Assembly: GCA_036262515.1 (NCBI GenBank)
Contig: DATAIT010000006.1
Location: forward strand, 1 to 54,741
Direction of reading: 5' to 3'
Length of the DNA stretch: 54,741 nt
Origin: Acidimicrobiales bacterium
Lineage (GTDB): Bacteria > Actinomycetota > Acidimicrobiia > Acidimicrobiales > GCA-2861595
A model generated the notes under the pieces. That model ran no database searches and was not told where the DNA came from. It worked only from the letters and a program-made list of their open reading frames with translations. A program made the position numbers and the translations under genes. This document shows, in pieces, positions 17,871 through 28,132 of this stretch. Positions within the stretch are counted from its first letter, which is position 1. Each line of letters starts with the position of its first letter.

Positions 17871-18548
17871 TCAGTCGAGGGCGCTCAGGTGGGCGGCGTC
17901 GTTGAAGCGGGCGAGCGTCCATCGGCGCTCGTCGGTCTCCGCCCCGCTCTCCCACTCCGTGATCGACGTGTTGTCGATGCGCACGAGGAACTGCGGGTTG
18001 AGCGAGAGCTGGCCGAGGGCACGGAAAGAGTTCTCGATGACGCCGCCGTGGCACGCCACCACGACCGTCCGCCCCGCATGGTCGGTGGCCAGGCGGGTCA
18101 GCGCCCGCCCGACGCGCGCCGAGAACAACGCCCAGCTCTCCGCGCCCGGGGCGATGGGCCGGTAGAAGCTGCCGTCCCAGCCGCCCGGCCACGTGTACTG
18201 CGCACGGAACTCCTCCCACGTGATGCCGTCGGCCTCACCAGGGTGGAGCTCGCACAGGTCCTCGTCCTGCTCGACCGGGACGCCACCAAAAGCCGGTGCC
18301 AGGAGCTCGGCTGTCTCGACGGCCCGGGGCAGCGTGCTGGCGTACAGCACGTCGGCGCCGGCCAGCTCTCCGCTCGCCGCCAGGCGGTCGCGCAGCGCGA
18401 CCGCCTGGCGGCGACCGAGGTCCGACAGCCCCGTGCAGCCCTTCAGCCCGCCGACGATCTGGTCGACGTGGCACTGGGCCTCGCCGTGACGGACGAGGAC
18501 GATGCGGGTCGGCGACGCCCCTGCCACCGGACCGGCCGCGTCGGCCAT
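17871..18548 (-). CDS. Histidine phosphatase (phosphoglycerate mutase-like) family protein
   Basis: Product of 225 residues from an ATG sharing one base with the stop of the VWA gene (TGATG); longer upstream starts would overlap that gene further. The RHG catalytic motif lies in RIVLVRHGEAQC and the second catalytic histidine in VVVACHGGVIENSFR. The phosphate-binding arginine and acidic residue are visible (STLPRAVETAELL, EDLCELHPGEADG). Substrate cannot be read from the sequence. The tight coupling to VWA and MoxR-type genes is unusual for a metabolic phosphatase. Confidence 0.88.
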   Translation of the reverse strand: MADAAGPVAGASPTRIVLVRHGEAQCHVDQIVGGLKGCTGLSDLGRRQAVALRDRLAASGELAGADVLYASTLPRAVETAELLAPAFGGVPVEQDEDLCELHPGEADGITWEEFRAQYTWPGGWDGSFYRPIAPGAESWALFSARVGRALTRLATDHAGRTVVVACHGGVIENSFRALGQLSLNPQFLVRIDNTSITEWESGAETDERRWTLARFNDAAHLSALD

Positions 18549-19957
18549 CAGCCGAGCTGCTCCACGAACCGAGCGAGCTGACGCAGGCTGCGGCACTCGA
18601 AGACCCCGTCGCAGTGGGCCGCGTAGCGGCCCACGATGGAATCGCCCGTGTCCCAGTAGGACCGTGGCTCGGGGTTCAGCCAGTACACGTGACGTGCCCT
18701 CCTTCGGATGGCGGCCACCACCCAGTCTTCTGCGGCGTGGTAGTTGTTGCGGGCGTCACCCAGGAAGATGACGGTGGTGCGGGAGCTGATCTCCTCGCCC
18801 CACCGCCCCCAAAAGGCGCCGAGGGCGTGACCGTAGTCCGAGTGCCCGTCGACCCAGACCACGTCGGCCTCGGCGTTCACGCGTTGGACCGCCTCGGCCA
18901 TGTCCTCGGCTCGCTCGAACAAGCGGGTGACCTCGTCGACACCGTCGATGAACACGAAGCTGCGCACCCGCGAGAACTGCGACGAGATGGCATGCACGAA
19001 CTGGAGCGTGAAGCGGGCGAACGCGGCCACCGAGCCCGAGATGTCGGCGATCACGACGATCTCCGGCTTGGCCGGATGCGGGCGGCGGAAGCGAGGTTCG
19101 GCCGGTACGCCCCCGTACGACATCGACTGGCGCACGGTGCGGCGGTAGTCGAGATGACCCCTGCGGCGGTGGCGGCGGCGACGGGCCAGGCGAACGGCGA
19201 GCTTGCGGGCCAGTGGCTGGAGCGCCTGGCGCAGCGCCACCAGCTCCTCCCGGGACGCGTGCATGACATCGAGGTCCTCGGGCAGCGGCTTGCGCAGCGT
19301 GCGGGCCAGGGCCTCGGCGCCGCGGTCGGCCACCAGGCGACGACGGATCTCCCGCTCGACCTCCTCGCGGAAGCGCTGCACCCTCGTCTCGAAGCGGTCG
19401 CGGGCCAGGCGCTCCTCCAGCGGCGTCAGCTCGCGACCGGCCGCCGATCGGGCGCCCGAGACGAGGCGCTCGAGGGCTCCGTCGAGGTCGAGGCCGCGCA
19501 GCGTGCGGTACAGGTAGTAACTGCCCCCCATCGGTCGGCCAGGGGCCATCCCGGCGGCGTGGGTGACCGCTCGTGCCGCCAGCGCCCGCAACCGCTCGTC
19601 GTCCCCCTCCCGCAGGGCGGCCTCGATCTCGGCGGCCAGCTCGGAGACGTCGACCTCCGCCCGCTCGCCGTCCCCCGACATGACCCCGCCCTCGGCCGGG
19701 CCCGCGGCGAGGGCCGGCCCCTCCGGCCCGGTCTCGCCGGCAGGTCGGAGCGAGAAGAACACGTCGAACACGGTGTCGAAGGTCCGGCGATGGGCCTGCG
19801 ACTTCACCAGCGTGGCGGCCAGGGCACCCTTGAACGCCTCGCGGTCGGCCAGCGGGACGTGGCGCAGGGCCTCCATGGCGTCGAGGTCCTCGGGAAGACT
19901 CACGGGCAGGCCGGAGGCCCGCAGCTCGCGGACGAACGCGGCCAGCACGTCGAGCAC
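18548..19957 (-). CDS. CoxE-like VWA domain protein
   Basis: Product of 469 residues. The N-terminal half is a helical CoxE-type region starting FVRELRASGLPVSLPEDLDAM. An Arg-rich stretch follows (RLARRRRHRRRGHLDYRRTV, about 270-290). A VWA domain follows (about 305-460) with an intact MIDAS motif DISGSV (DxSxS), a HSDYGHALG segment and FLGDARNNY. CoxE-like proteins work with MoxR-type AAA+ ATPases in metal-cofactor insertion or protein-complex maturation. The MoxR partner is immediately upstream with a 10-bp gap. No CO dehydrogenase or other target enzyme gene is visible in the window. Confidence 0.9.
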   Translation of the reverse strand: MLDVLAAFVRELRASGLPVSLPEDLDAMEALRHVPLADREAFKGALAATLVKSQAHRRTFDTVFDVFFSLRPAGETGPEGPALAAGPAEGGVMSGDGERAEVDVSELAAEIEAALREGDDERLRALAARAVTHAAGMAPGRPMGGSYYLYRTLRGLDLDGALERLVSGARSAAGRELTPLEERLARDRFETRVQRFREEVEREIRRRLVADRGAEALARTLRKPLPEDLDVMHASREELVALRQALQPLARKLAVRLARRRRHRRRGHLDYRRTVRQSMSYGGVPAEPRFRRPHPAKPEIVVIADISGSVAAFARFTLQFVHAISSQFSRVRSFVFIDGVDEVTRLFERAEDMAEAVQRVNAEADVVWVDGHSDYGHALGAFWGRWGEEISSRTTVIFLGDARNNYHAAEDWVVAAIRRRARHVYWLNPEPRSYWDTGDSIVGRYAAHCDGVFECRSLRQLARFVEQLG

Positions 19958-19967
19958 GATGCGCCCT

Positions 19968-20866
19968 TCAGGCCTCGACGGGAAGCTCGCTCGCCGCCTT
20001 GGCGATGTCGGTCTGGTACTTCAGCAACAGGTGCAGGGTGTCCCGCACGAATGCGCCGTCGACGGCGGTCGCCCCCATGAGCACGAGCGTGTGCGCCCAG
20101 TCGAGCGTCTCCGACACCGACGGCGGCTTCTTCAGCTCGAGGCGCCGGATGGAGCGGACGACGCCTGCCACCTGGCCAGCCAGGTGCTCGGAGATGCCGG
20201 GCACCTTGGCCAACACGATCTGCTGCTCCCGCTCCAGGTCGGGATAGTCGATGTGGAGGTACAGGCACCGTCGCTTGAGTGCCTCGGACAGCTCGCGGGT
20301 GTTGTTCGACGTGAGGAACACCAGGGGCACCTGCGTGGCGGTCACAGTGCCGAGCTCGGGAATCGAGACCTGGTAGTCGGACAGCACCTCGAGGAGCAGC
20401 GCCTCCGTCTCGACCTCCACCCGGTCGACCTCGTCGACGAGCAGCACGACAGGGTCCTTCGCCCGGATGGCCTCGAGCAGCGGTCGGGTCAGCAGGAACT
20501 CCTCGCTGAAGATGTCCTCCTCGAGGTCCGACCACGCGGCGACCCCGCCTGTGCCCTCTTCCACCACCCGGGCGGCCTGGATGCGCAGGAGCTGCTTGCG
20601 GTAGTTCCATTCGTACAGCGCCTTGGCCTCGTCCAGCCCCTCGTAGCACTGGAGGCGGATGAGGCGGGCGCCGGTCATGGCCGCTACCGACTTGGCGAGC
20701 TGGGTCTTCCCCGTTCCGGCCGGGCCCTCGACCAGCACGGGCTTGCCCAGGCGATCGCCCAGGTACACGACGCCGGCGATGCCCGGATCGGCGAGGTACC
20801 CGGCGGCGGCGAGCCGGTCCTGCACGTCGGCGACGGATGCGAACCGCTCGCCGGCCGGCCCGCCCG

Positions 20867-20870
<4 letters not shown>
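19968..20870 (-). CDS. MoxR-type AAA+ ATPase (CoxD-like)
   Basis: Product of 300 residues starting with a GTG that overlaps the proA stop (GTGA). The Walker A motif is [13 protein letters not shown], Walker B is [11 protein letters not shown], and sensor 1 is [20 protein letters not shown]; all are intact. MoxR ATPases act as chaperones with VWA proteins, and the next gene encodes such a partner. Substrate protein unknown. The overlap with proA suggests these accessory genes have been captured into the proA transcript. Confidence 0.92.
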
Positions 20871-22108
<1,238 letters not shown>

Positions 22109-22146
22109 GAGCTCAGGTTACGACCGGGCGCGGCAGACTCTCGCCC

Positions 22147-23541
22147 GTGGGCGATCCTCTTCACGACACCGTGCAGGAGTTCATCGACGACCTCGCACCC
22201 GTGCTCGCCGAGCTGGCCGACGAGGCGAGGATGCAGAGCAGCCGGGCGGACGCCGACGTGGCCCTCGAAGCGTCGAACATCGCCGGGGCCTTCATCGACG
22301 TCGACGGCCTGCACACCGACGAGGAGGTGTGGGCCTACGTCGGCACCTTCGCACCGCATTTCGACACGCTGCTGCAATTCGCCCGCCCGGCCCAGGTGCG
22401 CAAGGCCGGCATCTTCGACGACCGTCGGGAGTGGCTGGCCAAGCCGTCGGTGCTGTTCGAGATCCTCGTGGCCAAGGACCACCGCGCCGGGACCCGCCAC
22501 TCGTGGCGGTACTACGAGCGGGCCATGGCCATCGCCCACGCCGTGTGCGCCCTCGACCGTCATCCCGCCCACGTCGAGCTCGAGGCCGTCGACCGCTTCC
22601 GTACCATGCTGCTGGGGCGCATGGAGAACTGGGCCGTGCCCCGCCCCGGCCACGACGCCGGCCCCGGGTCGGCGCCCGCCCGCCCGGATGCGAGCTCGCC
22701 GGCCACGGTCGTCGAGGCGCTCCGGCGGCCGCTCGACGAGCTCCTGGCCGAGCTCGACGCCCTGGTCGGGCTCGGGCCCGTGAAGGCCGAGGTGCGCCTC
22801 GTCGCCAACCTCATCCAGGTCCAGAATTTGCGACGGAGCCGAAACCTGGCCGTGGCCGAGTCCAGCCGCCACCTCGTGTTCACCGGCAACCCGGGCACGG
22901 GCAAGACCACCGTGGCCCGGCTCCTGGCCCAGATCTACCGGACCCTCGGCGTGGTGGCCAAGGGCCACCTGGTGGAGAGCGACCGGTCGCAGCTCGTGGC
23001 CGGCTACGTCGGCCAGACCGCCATCCAGGTCCGCAAGGTCGTGGAGTCGGCGCTGGGCGGCGTGCTGCTGGTGGACGAGGCGTACGCCCTCGCCCGCGGC
23101 GACGAGCGGGACTTCGGCCAGGAGGCCATCGACACGCTGGTGAAGCTCATCGAGGACCACCGCGACGACGTGGTGGTCGTCGCCGCCGGCTACCCGGACG
23201 AGATGGCCGACTTCATCGACTCCAACCCCGGGCTCCGCTCACGGTTCCCGAAGACCATCGCCTTTCCCGACTACAGCGACGACGAGCTCGTCGCCATCTT
23301 CCTGTCGATGGCCGCGAAGTCGGCGTACGCCTGTGCACCCGGCCTCGAGGAGCGCCTCCGTGCCTGGTTCGCAGCCCAGCCCCGGGACAAGGGGTTCGGC
23401 AACGCGCGCCTGGCCCGCAACCTCTTCGAGGCCGTCATCGCCCGCCAGGCGAGCCGCATCGTCGGCATCACCAGCCCCTCCGACGAGCAGCTCATGGCCC
23501 TCACGACCGACGACGTGGGGCCGATCGAGGCGACGGCCTGA
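22147..23541 (+). CDS. AAA+ ATPase (CbxX/EccA-like) with TerB-like N-terminal region
   Basis: Product of 464 residues from a GTG start, 38 bp from the divergent proA start. An N-terminal helical region (about 1-160) resembles TerB-type domains by its all-helical acidic layout, though this match is tentative. A short Pro/Ala linker leads to a CbxX/CfqX-type AAA+ module (about 195-460). Walker A is G247-NPGTGKT-254 and Walker B is LLVDEAYAL near 307. The module also has an LVAGYVGQTA pore-loop-like segment and an arginine-finger region NPGLRSRFPKTI. The family includes RuBisCO activase CbbX, type VII secretion EccA and SpoVK. No such partner genes are present. It is the first gene of a rightward run ending in pspA. 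Confidence 0.87.
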   Translation: MGDPLHDTVQEFIDDLAPVLAELADEARMQSSRADADVALEASNIAGAFIDVDGLHTDEEVWAYVGTFAPHFDTLLQFARPAQVRKAGIFDDRREWLAKPSVLFEILVAKDHRAGTRHSWRYYERAMAIAHAVCALDRHPAHVELEAVDRFRTMLLGRMENWAVPRPGHDAGPGSAPARPDASSPATVVEALRRPLDELLAELDALVGLGPVKAEVRLVANLIQVQNLRRSRNLAVAESSRHLVFTGNPGTGKTTVARLLAQIYRTLGVVAKGHLVESDRSQLVAGYVGQTAIQVRKVVESALGGVLLVDEAYALARGDERDFGQEAIDTLVKLIEDHRDDVVVVAAGYPDEMADFIDSNPGLRSRFPKTIAFPDYSDDELVAIFLSMAAKSAYACAPGLEERLRAWFAAQPRDKGFGNARLARNLFEAVIARQASRIVGITSPSDEQLMALTTDDVGPIEATA

Positions 23542-23552
23542 GGACCGCCGGC

Positions 23553-23575
23553 CCGGTGCGGCGCGCCGGCACCGG
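23553..23575 (+). terminator. Possible hairpin after the AAA+ ATPase gene
   Basis: CCGGTGCGGCG pairs with CGCCGGCACCGG, with one extra G as a bulge and a very short loop. It lies 12 bp after the stop of the ATPase gene. No T-run follows, so it may only be GC-rich background or an attenuating hairpin before the next gene on the same strand. Confidence 0.3.
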
Positions 23576-23623
23576 CAGCGGGCCCGGTCCGGTCAGCGGC
23601 CACGCCCTCCTACGCTCACCGTC

Positions 23624-24661
23624 ATGGCTGCCCGCGTCCTCGCCGTCGTGGCCGCCATCGCCATGGTGGCGGGCGCCCTGTTCGCACGCAGTCGCATCGA
23701 CGACGACGACGAGGAGCGCTCGACCACCACGCTGCGCCTCGTGTGCACGACCGAGCTGGCGGGCGTGTGCGACGGGCTGGCGGCCAGCGAGGAGAGCAGG
23801 ATCGAGACCAGGGTCGAGCCTCCCGCCACGACCGCGGACGCGCTCGTCCACCTCGGGCCCGGACAGCGGCCGTCCTTCGACGGTTGGCTGGCGACGGCGC
23901 CCTGGCCCGCCATCGTGGCGGAGAACCGCAGTCGGGCCGGCGACGCCGGGCTCGACGTCACCACGGGACGAGTACTGGCCCGCTCGCCCGTCGTGCTGGC
24001 GGTACGGGCCGACCGGAGAAGCGTCCTCGAGGCGGCCTGCGGCGGCACGCCGGGGTGGAAGTGCCTCGGACAGGCGGCCGGCAAGCGGTGGGAGGCGCTG
24101 CCCGGGGGCAAGGCGGACTGGGGCGACGTGAAGCCCGGCCACCCGTCGGTGGACACTGCATCCGGCCTCACCGTGCTCGGGGGCGCCACCGTCGGCTACT
24201 TCGACGGCCGCGGCGACCTGTCCAGCGCCGACCTCGACGAGGCGGGCTACCAGGATTGGCTCGACCGGCTGGAGCGGGCCGTACCCGGCCGACCGGCCTC
24301 GCCCTTCCAGACCATGCTCACCCGCCTCTCCTCGTTCGACGCCGTGGGCACGCTCGAAGCGGAGGCCGGACCGCTCCTGGCGACCGCCTCCAACAAGAAC
24401 GTGGGGCTCCTCTACCCTTCACCCGTGGCGACCGCCGACGTGGTGCTGGCGACGACGGGTGGCCGGGCCGCCGACCTGCTGACCGCCATCGTGTCCGGGG
24501 CGCCCGGCCGTCGGGCTCTGGCCCGATCGGGGTGGCGGGTCGCGGGCGAGCCGGCCGCCGCCGGCGTGCCGGGCGAACCGGAGCTGCCCGCCGCCAGCAA
24601 CCTGCCGGAGCCCGGGGTCCTGGAGGCACTCCGCCGGCGGGTGCACACGGCGGGCGGATGA
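23624..24661 (+). CDS. Membrane-anchored protein with a solute-binding-like domain
   Basis: Product of 345 residues. One N-terminal hydrophobic segment (about 4-21) acts as signal or anchor, followed by an acidic Asp/Glu run. The remaining 300 or so residues look like a divergent type 2 periplasmic-binding fold (TLRLVCTTELAGVCDGL, a LARSPVVLAVRADRRSV segment, SGLTVLGGATVGYF). This is the architecture found in the next gene without its VWA domain. The stop overlaps the ATG of that gene (GGATGAG). It is probably an extracytoplasmic binding or sensing partner. No ABC permease or ATPase is nearby, so classical solute uptake is unlikely. The fold call is moderate. Confidence 0.7.
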   Translation: MAARVLAVVAAIAMVAGALFARSRIDDDDEERSTTTLRLVCTTELAGVCDGLAASEESRIETRVEPPATTADALVHLGPGQRPSFDGWLATAPWPAIVAENRSRAGDAGLDVTTGRVLARSPVVLAVRADRRSVLEAACGGTPGWKCLGQAAGKRWEALPGGKADWGDVKPGHPSVDTASGLTVLGGATVGYFDGRGDLSSADLDEAGYQDWLDRLERAVPGRPASPFQTMLTRLSSFDAVGTLEAEAGPLLATASNKNVGLLYPSPVATADVVLATTGGRAADLLTAIVSGAPGRRALARSGWRVAGEPAAAGVPGEPELPAASNLPEPGVLEALRRRVHTAGG

Positions 24662-26526
24662 GCGGGTACCCGGACCCGGCCAGCGGCGCTCGTCGTCGCC
24701 GCAGGGGCTCCCCACTGGGCGGCGTGGTGCTCGCCGTGCTGGTCGTGCTCGGCGTCGCCCAGACGTGCGCCAAGGACGACGACGCCACCGGAGGTGGCAA
24801 GGCGGGTGCCGGGCTCGACGCCGTGCCCAAGGGGTGCACGGCCGTCGACGCCGCCTCGTCGCCCGAGAAGGTCGAGCTCCTGACGAAGCTGGCCGCCACC
24901 TTCAACGACTCGCCGTCCGCGCGCGAAGGCGGCCGGTGCACGTTCGTCCGGGTCCAGAAGAAGTCCTCGGGCGTGGCCGCCACCGCTCTGGCCAACGGCT
25001 GGCGGGACGAGGCCGTCGACGGGCCCCGCCCCACCATCTGGTCGCCGGCGGCCAGCTCGTGGGGCGCCGTGCTCAACTTCCGGCTGAGCAAGGCCGGCCA
25101 ACCGGCCATGGCGCCGGCCGACGCCAAGCCGTTCATGCTCACGCCGCTCGTCCTGGCCATGCCCCGGCCGATGGCCGAGGCTCTCGGCTACCCGGCGACA
25201 CCCATCGGCTTCAGCGACCTCATCGCCCTGGCCCAGGACCCTGCCGGATGGGCATCCAAGGGCCACGAGGAATGGGGGAAGTTCAAGCTCGGCAAGACCA
25301 ATCCCAACTTCTCGACCAGTGCCCTGTCGGCCACCATCGCCCAGTACTACGCGGCCACCGGCAAGCAGGGCGACCTCACGCTGGAGGACCTCAACGACCC
25401 GAAGGTGCAGGCGTTCAGCCGGAGCGTCGAGTCGTCGGTGGTCCACTACGGCGACATCACGCTCACGTTCCTGAACAACTGGTTCCGTAACGACGCCCGG
25501 GGGACGTCGCTCACCTACGTGTCCGCCGTGGCCGTCGAGGAGAAGTCGGTGATCGACTACAACCGCGGCAACCCGGACGGGATCACCGATCCCGGCGAGC
25601 ATCCTCGCCCTCCGCGGGTCCCCCTGGTGGCGGTCTACCCGAAGGAGGGCACGCTCTTCTCCGACAACCCCTTCTACGTCCTCGACGCGCCGTGGGTCAG
25701 CGCCGCCGAACGGGCCGGTGCCCGCGCCTTCGAGACCTTCGTGCAGCAGCCGGTCAACCAGCGGAAGGTCCTCGAGTTCGGGTTCCGCCCGGGCAACCCG
25801 TCGGTGGCCGTCGGCGCCCCGATCGTCGCCGCCAACGGCGTCGACGCCGACCAGCCGCAGACGGAGTTGCGCGTCCCGTCGCCTCCGGTGCTGGCGGCCG
25901 TGATCGACCGCTGGGCGCAGGACCGCAAGAGCGCCCGCGTCCTCCTCGTGATCGACGTGTCCGGGTCGATGGGCGACGAGGCGGCGGACGGCCGCACCAA
26001 GCTCGATCTGGCGAAGGATGCGGCCGTCAACGCCCTGGACCAGTTCAAGAACGAGGACCAGGTCGGGCTGCGGGTGTTCTCGACCGGCATCGGTCCCGAT
26101 GCGCATCCCGACTACATCGACCTCGTGCCGATGGGAGGCATCGGCGCCAACCGCGAGACGATGGCCGCCAAGATCCGCAACCTGGTGCCTACCAACAGCA
26201 CCCCCCTGTACACCGTGGCGCGCGACTCGCACCGCGAGCTCCGGGCCTCCTACGACCCCACCCGCATCAACGCGGTGCTGCTGCTCACGGACGGGCGCAA
26301 CGAGGACGAGCGCAACGACGACCTCGACGGCACGCTCTCCGCGCTGCGGGAGGGCAGCGAGGGCCAGGTCACCAACCCGGTCCGTCTCTTCCCCATCGCC
26401 TACGGCTCGGGGGCCGACCTCGGCGTCCTCAAGAGGATGGCCGAGGCCACCAACGCCCTCGCGTACGACGCCAGCGACCCCGCCACCATCGACAACGTCT
26501 TCACCAACGTGGTCAGCAACTTCTGA
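24658..26526 (+). CDS. Membrane-anchored solute-binding domain fused to a VWA domain
   Basis: Product of 622 residues from an ATG overlapping the previous stop. An Arg-rich N-terminus and a transmembrane segment (about 20-36) anchor it outside the membrane; the cysteine at 37 is not in a good lipobox. Residues about 60-410 look like an extracellular solute-binding domain (TIWSPAASSWGAVLNF, LTPLVLAMPRPMAEALGYP, PLVAVYPKEGTLFSDNPFY). Residues about 425-622 form a VWA domain with a full MIDAS motif, D433-V-S435-G-S437, and a later LLTDGRNEDERNDDLDG loop. Such fusions are known in actinobacteria beside stress genes of the Ter/TelA type. It probably senses or assembles envelope components with the AAA+ ATPase. 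The specific role is unknown. Confidence 0.87.
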   Translation: MSGYPDPASGARRRRRGSPLGGVVLAVLVVLGVAQTCAKDDDATGGGKAGAGLDAVPKGCTAVDAASSPEKVELLTKLAATFNDSPSAREGGRCTFVRVQKKSSGVAATALANGWRDEAVDGPRPTIWSPAASSWGAVLNFRLSKAGQPAMAPADAKPFMLTPLVLAMPRPMAEALGYPATPIGFSDLIALAQDPAGWASKGHEEWGKFKLGKTNPNFSTSALSATIAQYYAATGKQGDLTLEDLNDPKVQAFSRSVESSVVHYGDITLTFLNNWFRNDARGTSLTYVSAVAVEEKSVIDYNRGNPDGITDPGEHPRPPRVPLVAVYPKEGTLFSDNPFYVLDAPWVSAAERAGARAFETFVQQPVNQRKVLEFGFRPGNPSVAVGAPIVAANGVDADQPQTELRVPSPPVLAAVIDRWAQDRKSARVLLVIDVSGSMGDEAADGRTKLDLAKDAAVNALDQFKNEDQVGLRVFSTGIGPDAHPDYIDLVPMGGIGANRETMAAKIRNLVPTNSTPLYTVARDSHRELRASYDPTRINAVLLLTDGRNEDERNDDLDGTLSALREGSEGQVTNPVRLFPIAYGSGADLGVLKRMAEATNALAYDASDPATIDNVFTNVVSNF

Positions 26527-26548
26527 TGGACGAGCGGCCACCCGCCTG

Positions 26549-27313
26549 ATGCTGGAACGGCTGCCCGAACGCGCCCGGACCCCGGCGGTGGCCCGGGCGG
26601 TCACGTCGCCGTCGGCCGTATTGCTGGCCGGAGCGGGCATGTCGGCGGCGATCCTCGGCGGCCTTCCCCTGGTTGCCGCGGCCGCCGTCGGCGTCCTCGC
26701 CTGGGGAGCGCGTGTGGCCATGGCCGTCCCCCGCCGGCCCCGCGAGGAACGCATCGATCCGTTCACCGTGGGCGAGCCGTGGCGCCATTTCGTGACCGAC
26801 GCACTCCAGGCCCGGTCGAAGTTCGAGCAGACGGTCGCTCGGGCCCGACCGGGGCCTCTCTGCGACCGGCTGGTCGCGTTGGGGGAGCGGCTGGACCATG
26901 GGGTGCGCGAGTGCTGGCGGATCGCCCGCCAGGGTGACGGCCTCCAGGCTGCGCTCGGCCAGCTCGACATCGACCAGATCCGGAACGAGCTGGCCGAGGT
27001 CCAGCGCGAGCTGAAGCGGTGCCCGTCGGGCGAGCGGGCCTCGCTCGAGCGGGCCGAGGCGGCGGTGCGGTCGCAGCTGGCCTCAGCCGAGCGGCTGGCG
27101 GGGGTGTCGCGCGACGCCGGGACGCGCCTGCGGGTTCTCAACGCGCAGATGGACGAGGCCGTGGCCCGGGCCGTGGAGCTCTCGGTCACCGCCGCCGACG
27201 GATCGGACCTGGCCCCGCTGTCCGATGACGTGGAGTCGCTGGTCGGCGAGCTGGAGTCGCTTCGGCTCGCCCTCGAGGAGACGGCTGCTGCCGGAGGACG
27301 ACCCGGCCGGTAG
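26549..27313 (+). CDS. Membrane protein with coiled coil, preceding pspA
   Basis: Product of 254 residues from the ATG at 26549. Two adjacent hydrophobic segments (about 19-37 and 38-58) form a membrane hairpin. A long charged helical region follows (about 70-250) with heptad-like Leu/Ala spacing (QLDIDQIRNELAEVQRELKR, LERAEAAVRSQLASAERLAG). No enzymatic motif is visible and I do not recognise the family. It lies 22 bp after the VWA fusion and 11 bp before pspA, so it is probably a membrane partner of PspA. By position it resembles XpaC-type proteins next to TelA genes, but sequence similarity cannot be claimed. Confidence 0.75.
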   Translation: MLERLPERARTPAVARAVTSPSAVLLAGAGMSAAILGGLPLVAAAAVGVLAWGARVAMAVPRRPREERIDPFTVGEPWRHFVTDALQARSKFEQTVARARPGPLCDRLVALGERLDHGVRECWRIARQGDGLQAALGQLDIDQIRNELAEVQRELKRCPSGERASLERAEAAVRSQLASAERLAGVSRDAGTRLRVLNAQMDEAVARAVELSVTAADGSDLAPLSDDVESLVGELESLRLALEETAAAGGRPGR

Positions 27314-27324
27314 GATCGACGGTC

Positions 27325-28104
27325 ATGCTCCAGCTCCTTCGCCGCGTCAGTCGCTACATCACGGCGGCGCTCACCGGGCGGTTCAACGAGATGGCCGATC
27401 CGAAGGTCCAGCTCGAGCAGGCCATCACCGAGGCCCAGGATCAGCACAGGCGCCTCACCGAGCAGGCCGCCAACGTCATCGCCAACCAGAAGCAGGCCGA
27501 GCTCCGGCTCAACCGGGCTATGGGTGAGCTCGAGAAGACCAACGCCTCCGCCCGCCAGGCCGTGCTCATGGCCGACGAGGCCACCAAGCGCGGCGACCCG
27601 GCCAAGGCGGCCGAGTACACCCGTGCCGCCGAGGCCTTCGCCGGTCGCCTCATCGCGGTCGAGAAGGAGGTCGAGTCGCTCAAGGCCATGAGCCTCCAGA
27701 CGGCCCAGGCCTCCGACCAGGCCAAGGCAGCCGTCGCCCAGAACTCGGCCGCCCTCCAGAAGAAGCTCTCCGAGCGCCAGAAGCTCCTGTCCCAGCTCGA
27801 CCAGGCCAAGATGCAGGAGCAGATGAACAAGGCGATGGCCGGGCTGTCGGAGACGGTCGGCCAGGACGTCCCGTCCCTCGACGAGGTGCGCGACAAGATC
27901 GAGCAGCGCTACGCACGTGCCGTCGGCCACGCCGAGCTCCAGGGGCAGACGGTGGAGGGCCGCATGCTCGAGGTCGAGCACGCGGCCATGGACTCCGAGG
28001 CCCAGGCCCGCCTGAGCCAGATCCGGTCCCAGCTCGGGCTGGGTGAGGCCACCGCGCGGACGTTCGACCCGGAGACGCAGCCTGGCGGCGGAACCTCCGC
28101 CTGA
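27325..28104 (+). CDS. pspA: PspA/IM30 (Vipp1) family protein
   Basis: Product of 259 residues, almost entirely alpha-helical. An N-terminal amphipathic helix (MLQLLRRVSRYITAALTGRF) leads into the family motif NEMADPKVQLEQAITEAQDQ. A long coiled-coil hairpin follows and a short unstructured tail ends the protein. PspA proteins are ESCRT-III relatives that polymerise on stressed inner membranes and maintain integrity. It is the last gene of the rightward cluster with the AAA+ ATPase and the VWA fusion. No pspBC or clgR homologue is present here. It converges on proB with a 28-bp gap. Confidence 0.92.
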   Translation: MLQLLRRVSRYITAALTGRFNEMADPKVQLEQAITEAQDQHRRLTEQAANVIANQKQAELRLNRAMGELEKTNASARQAVLMADEATKRGDPAKAAEYTRAAEAFAGRLIAVEKEVESLKAMSLQTAQASDQAKAAVAQNSAALQKKLSERQKLLSQLDQAKMQEQMNKAMAGLSETVGQDVPSLDEVRDKIEQRYARAVGHAELQGQTVEGRMLEVEHAAMDSEAQARLSQIRSQLGLGEATARTFDPETQPGGGTSA

Positions 28105-28132
28105 TCGGGCGGCGGGCGACCGGCAGGCCCCG

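Noticed and set aside
23624-26526. The two solute-binding-like genes considered as an ABC uptake system
   Set aside because: No permease or transport ATPase gene is adjacent, and one domain is fused to a VWA module.
26525-26548. A seven-codon mini-frame (MDERPPA) between the VWA fusion and the membrane protein gene
   Set aside because: It has no ribosome binding site and is too short to support as a leader peptide.
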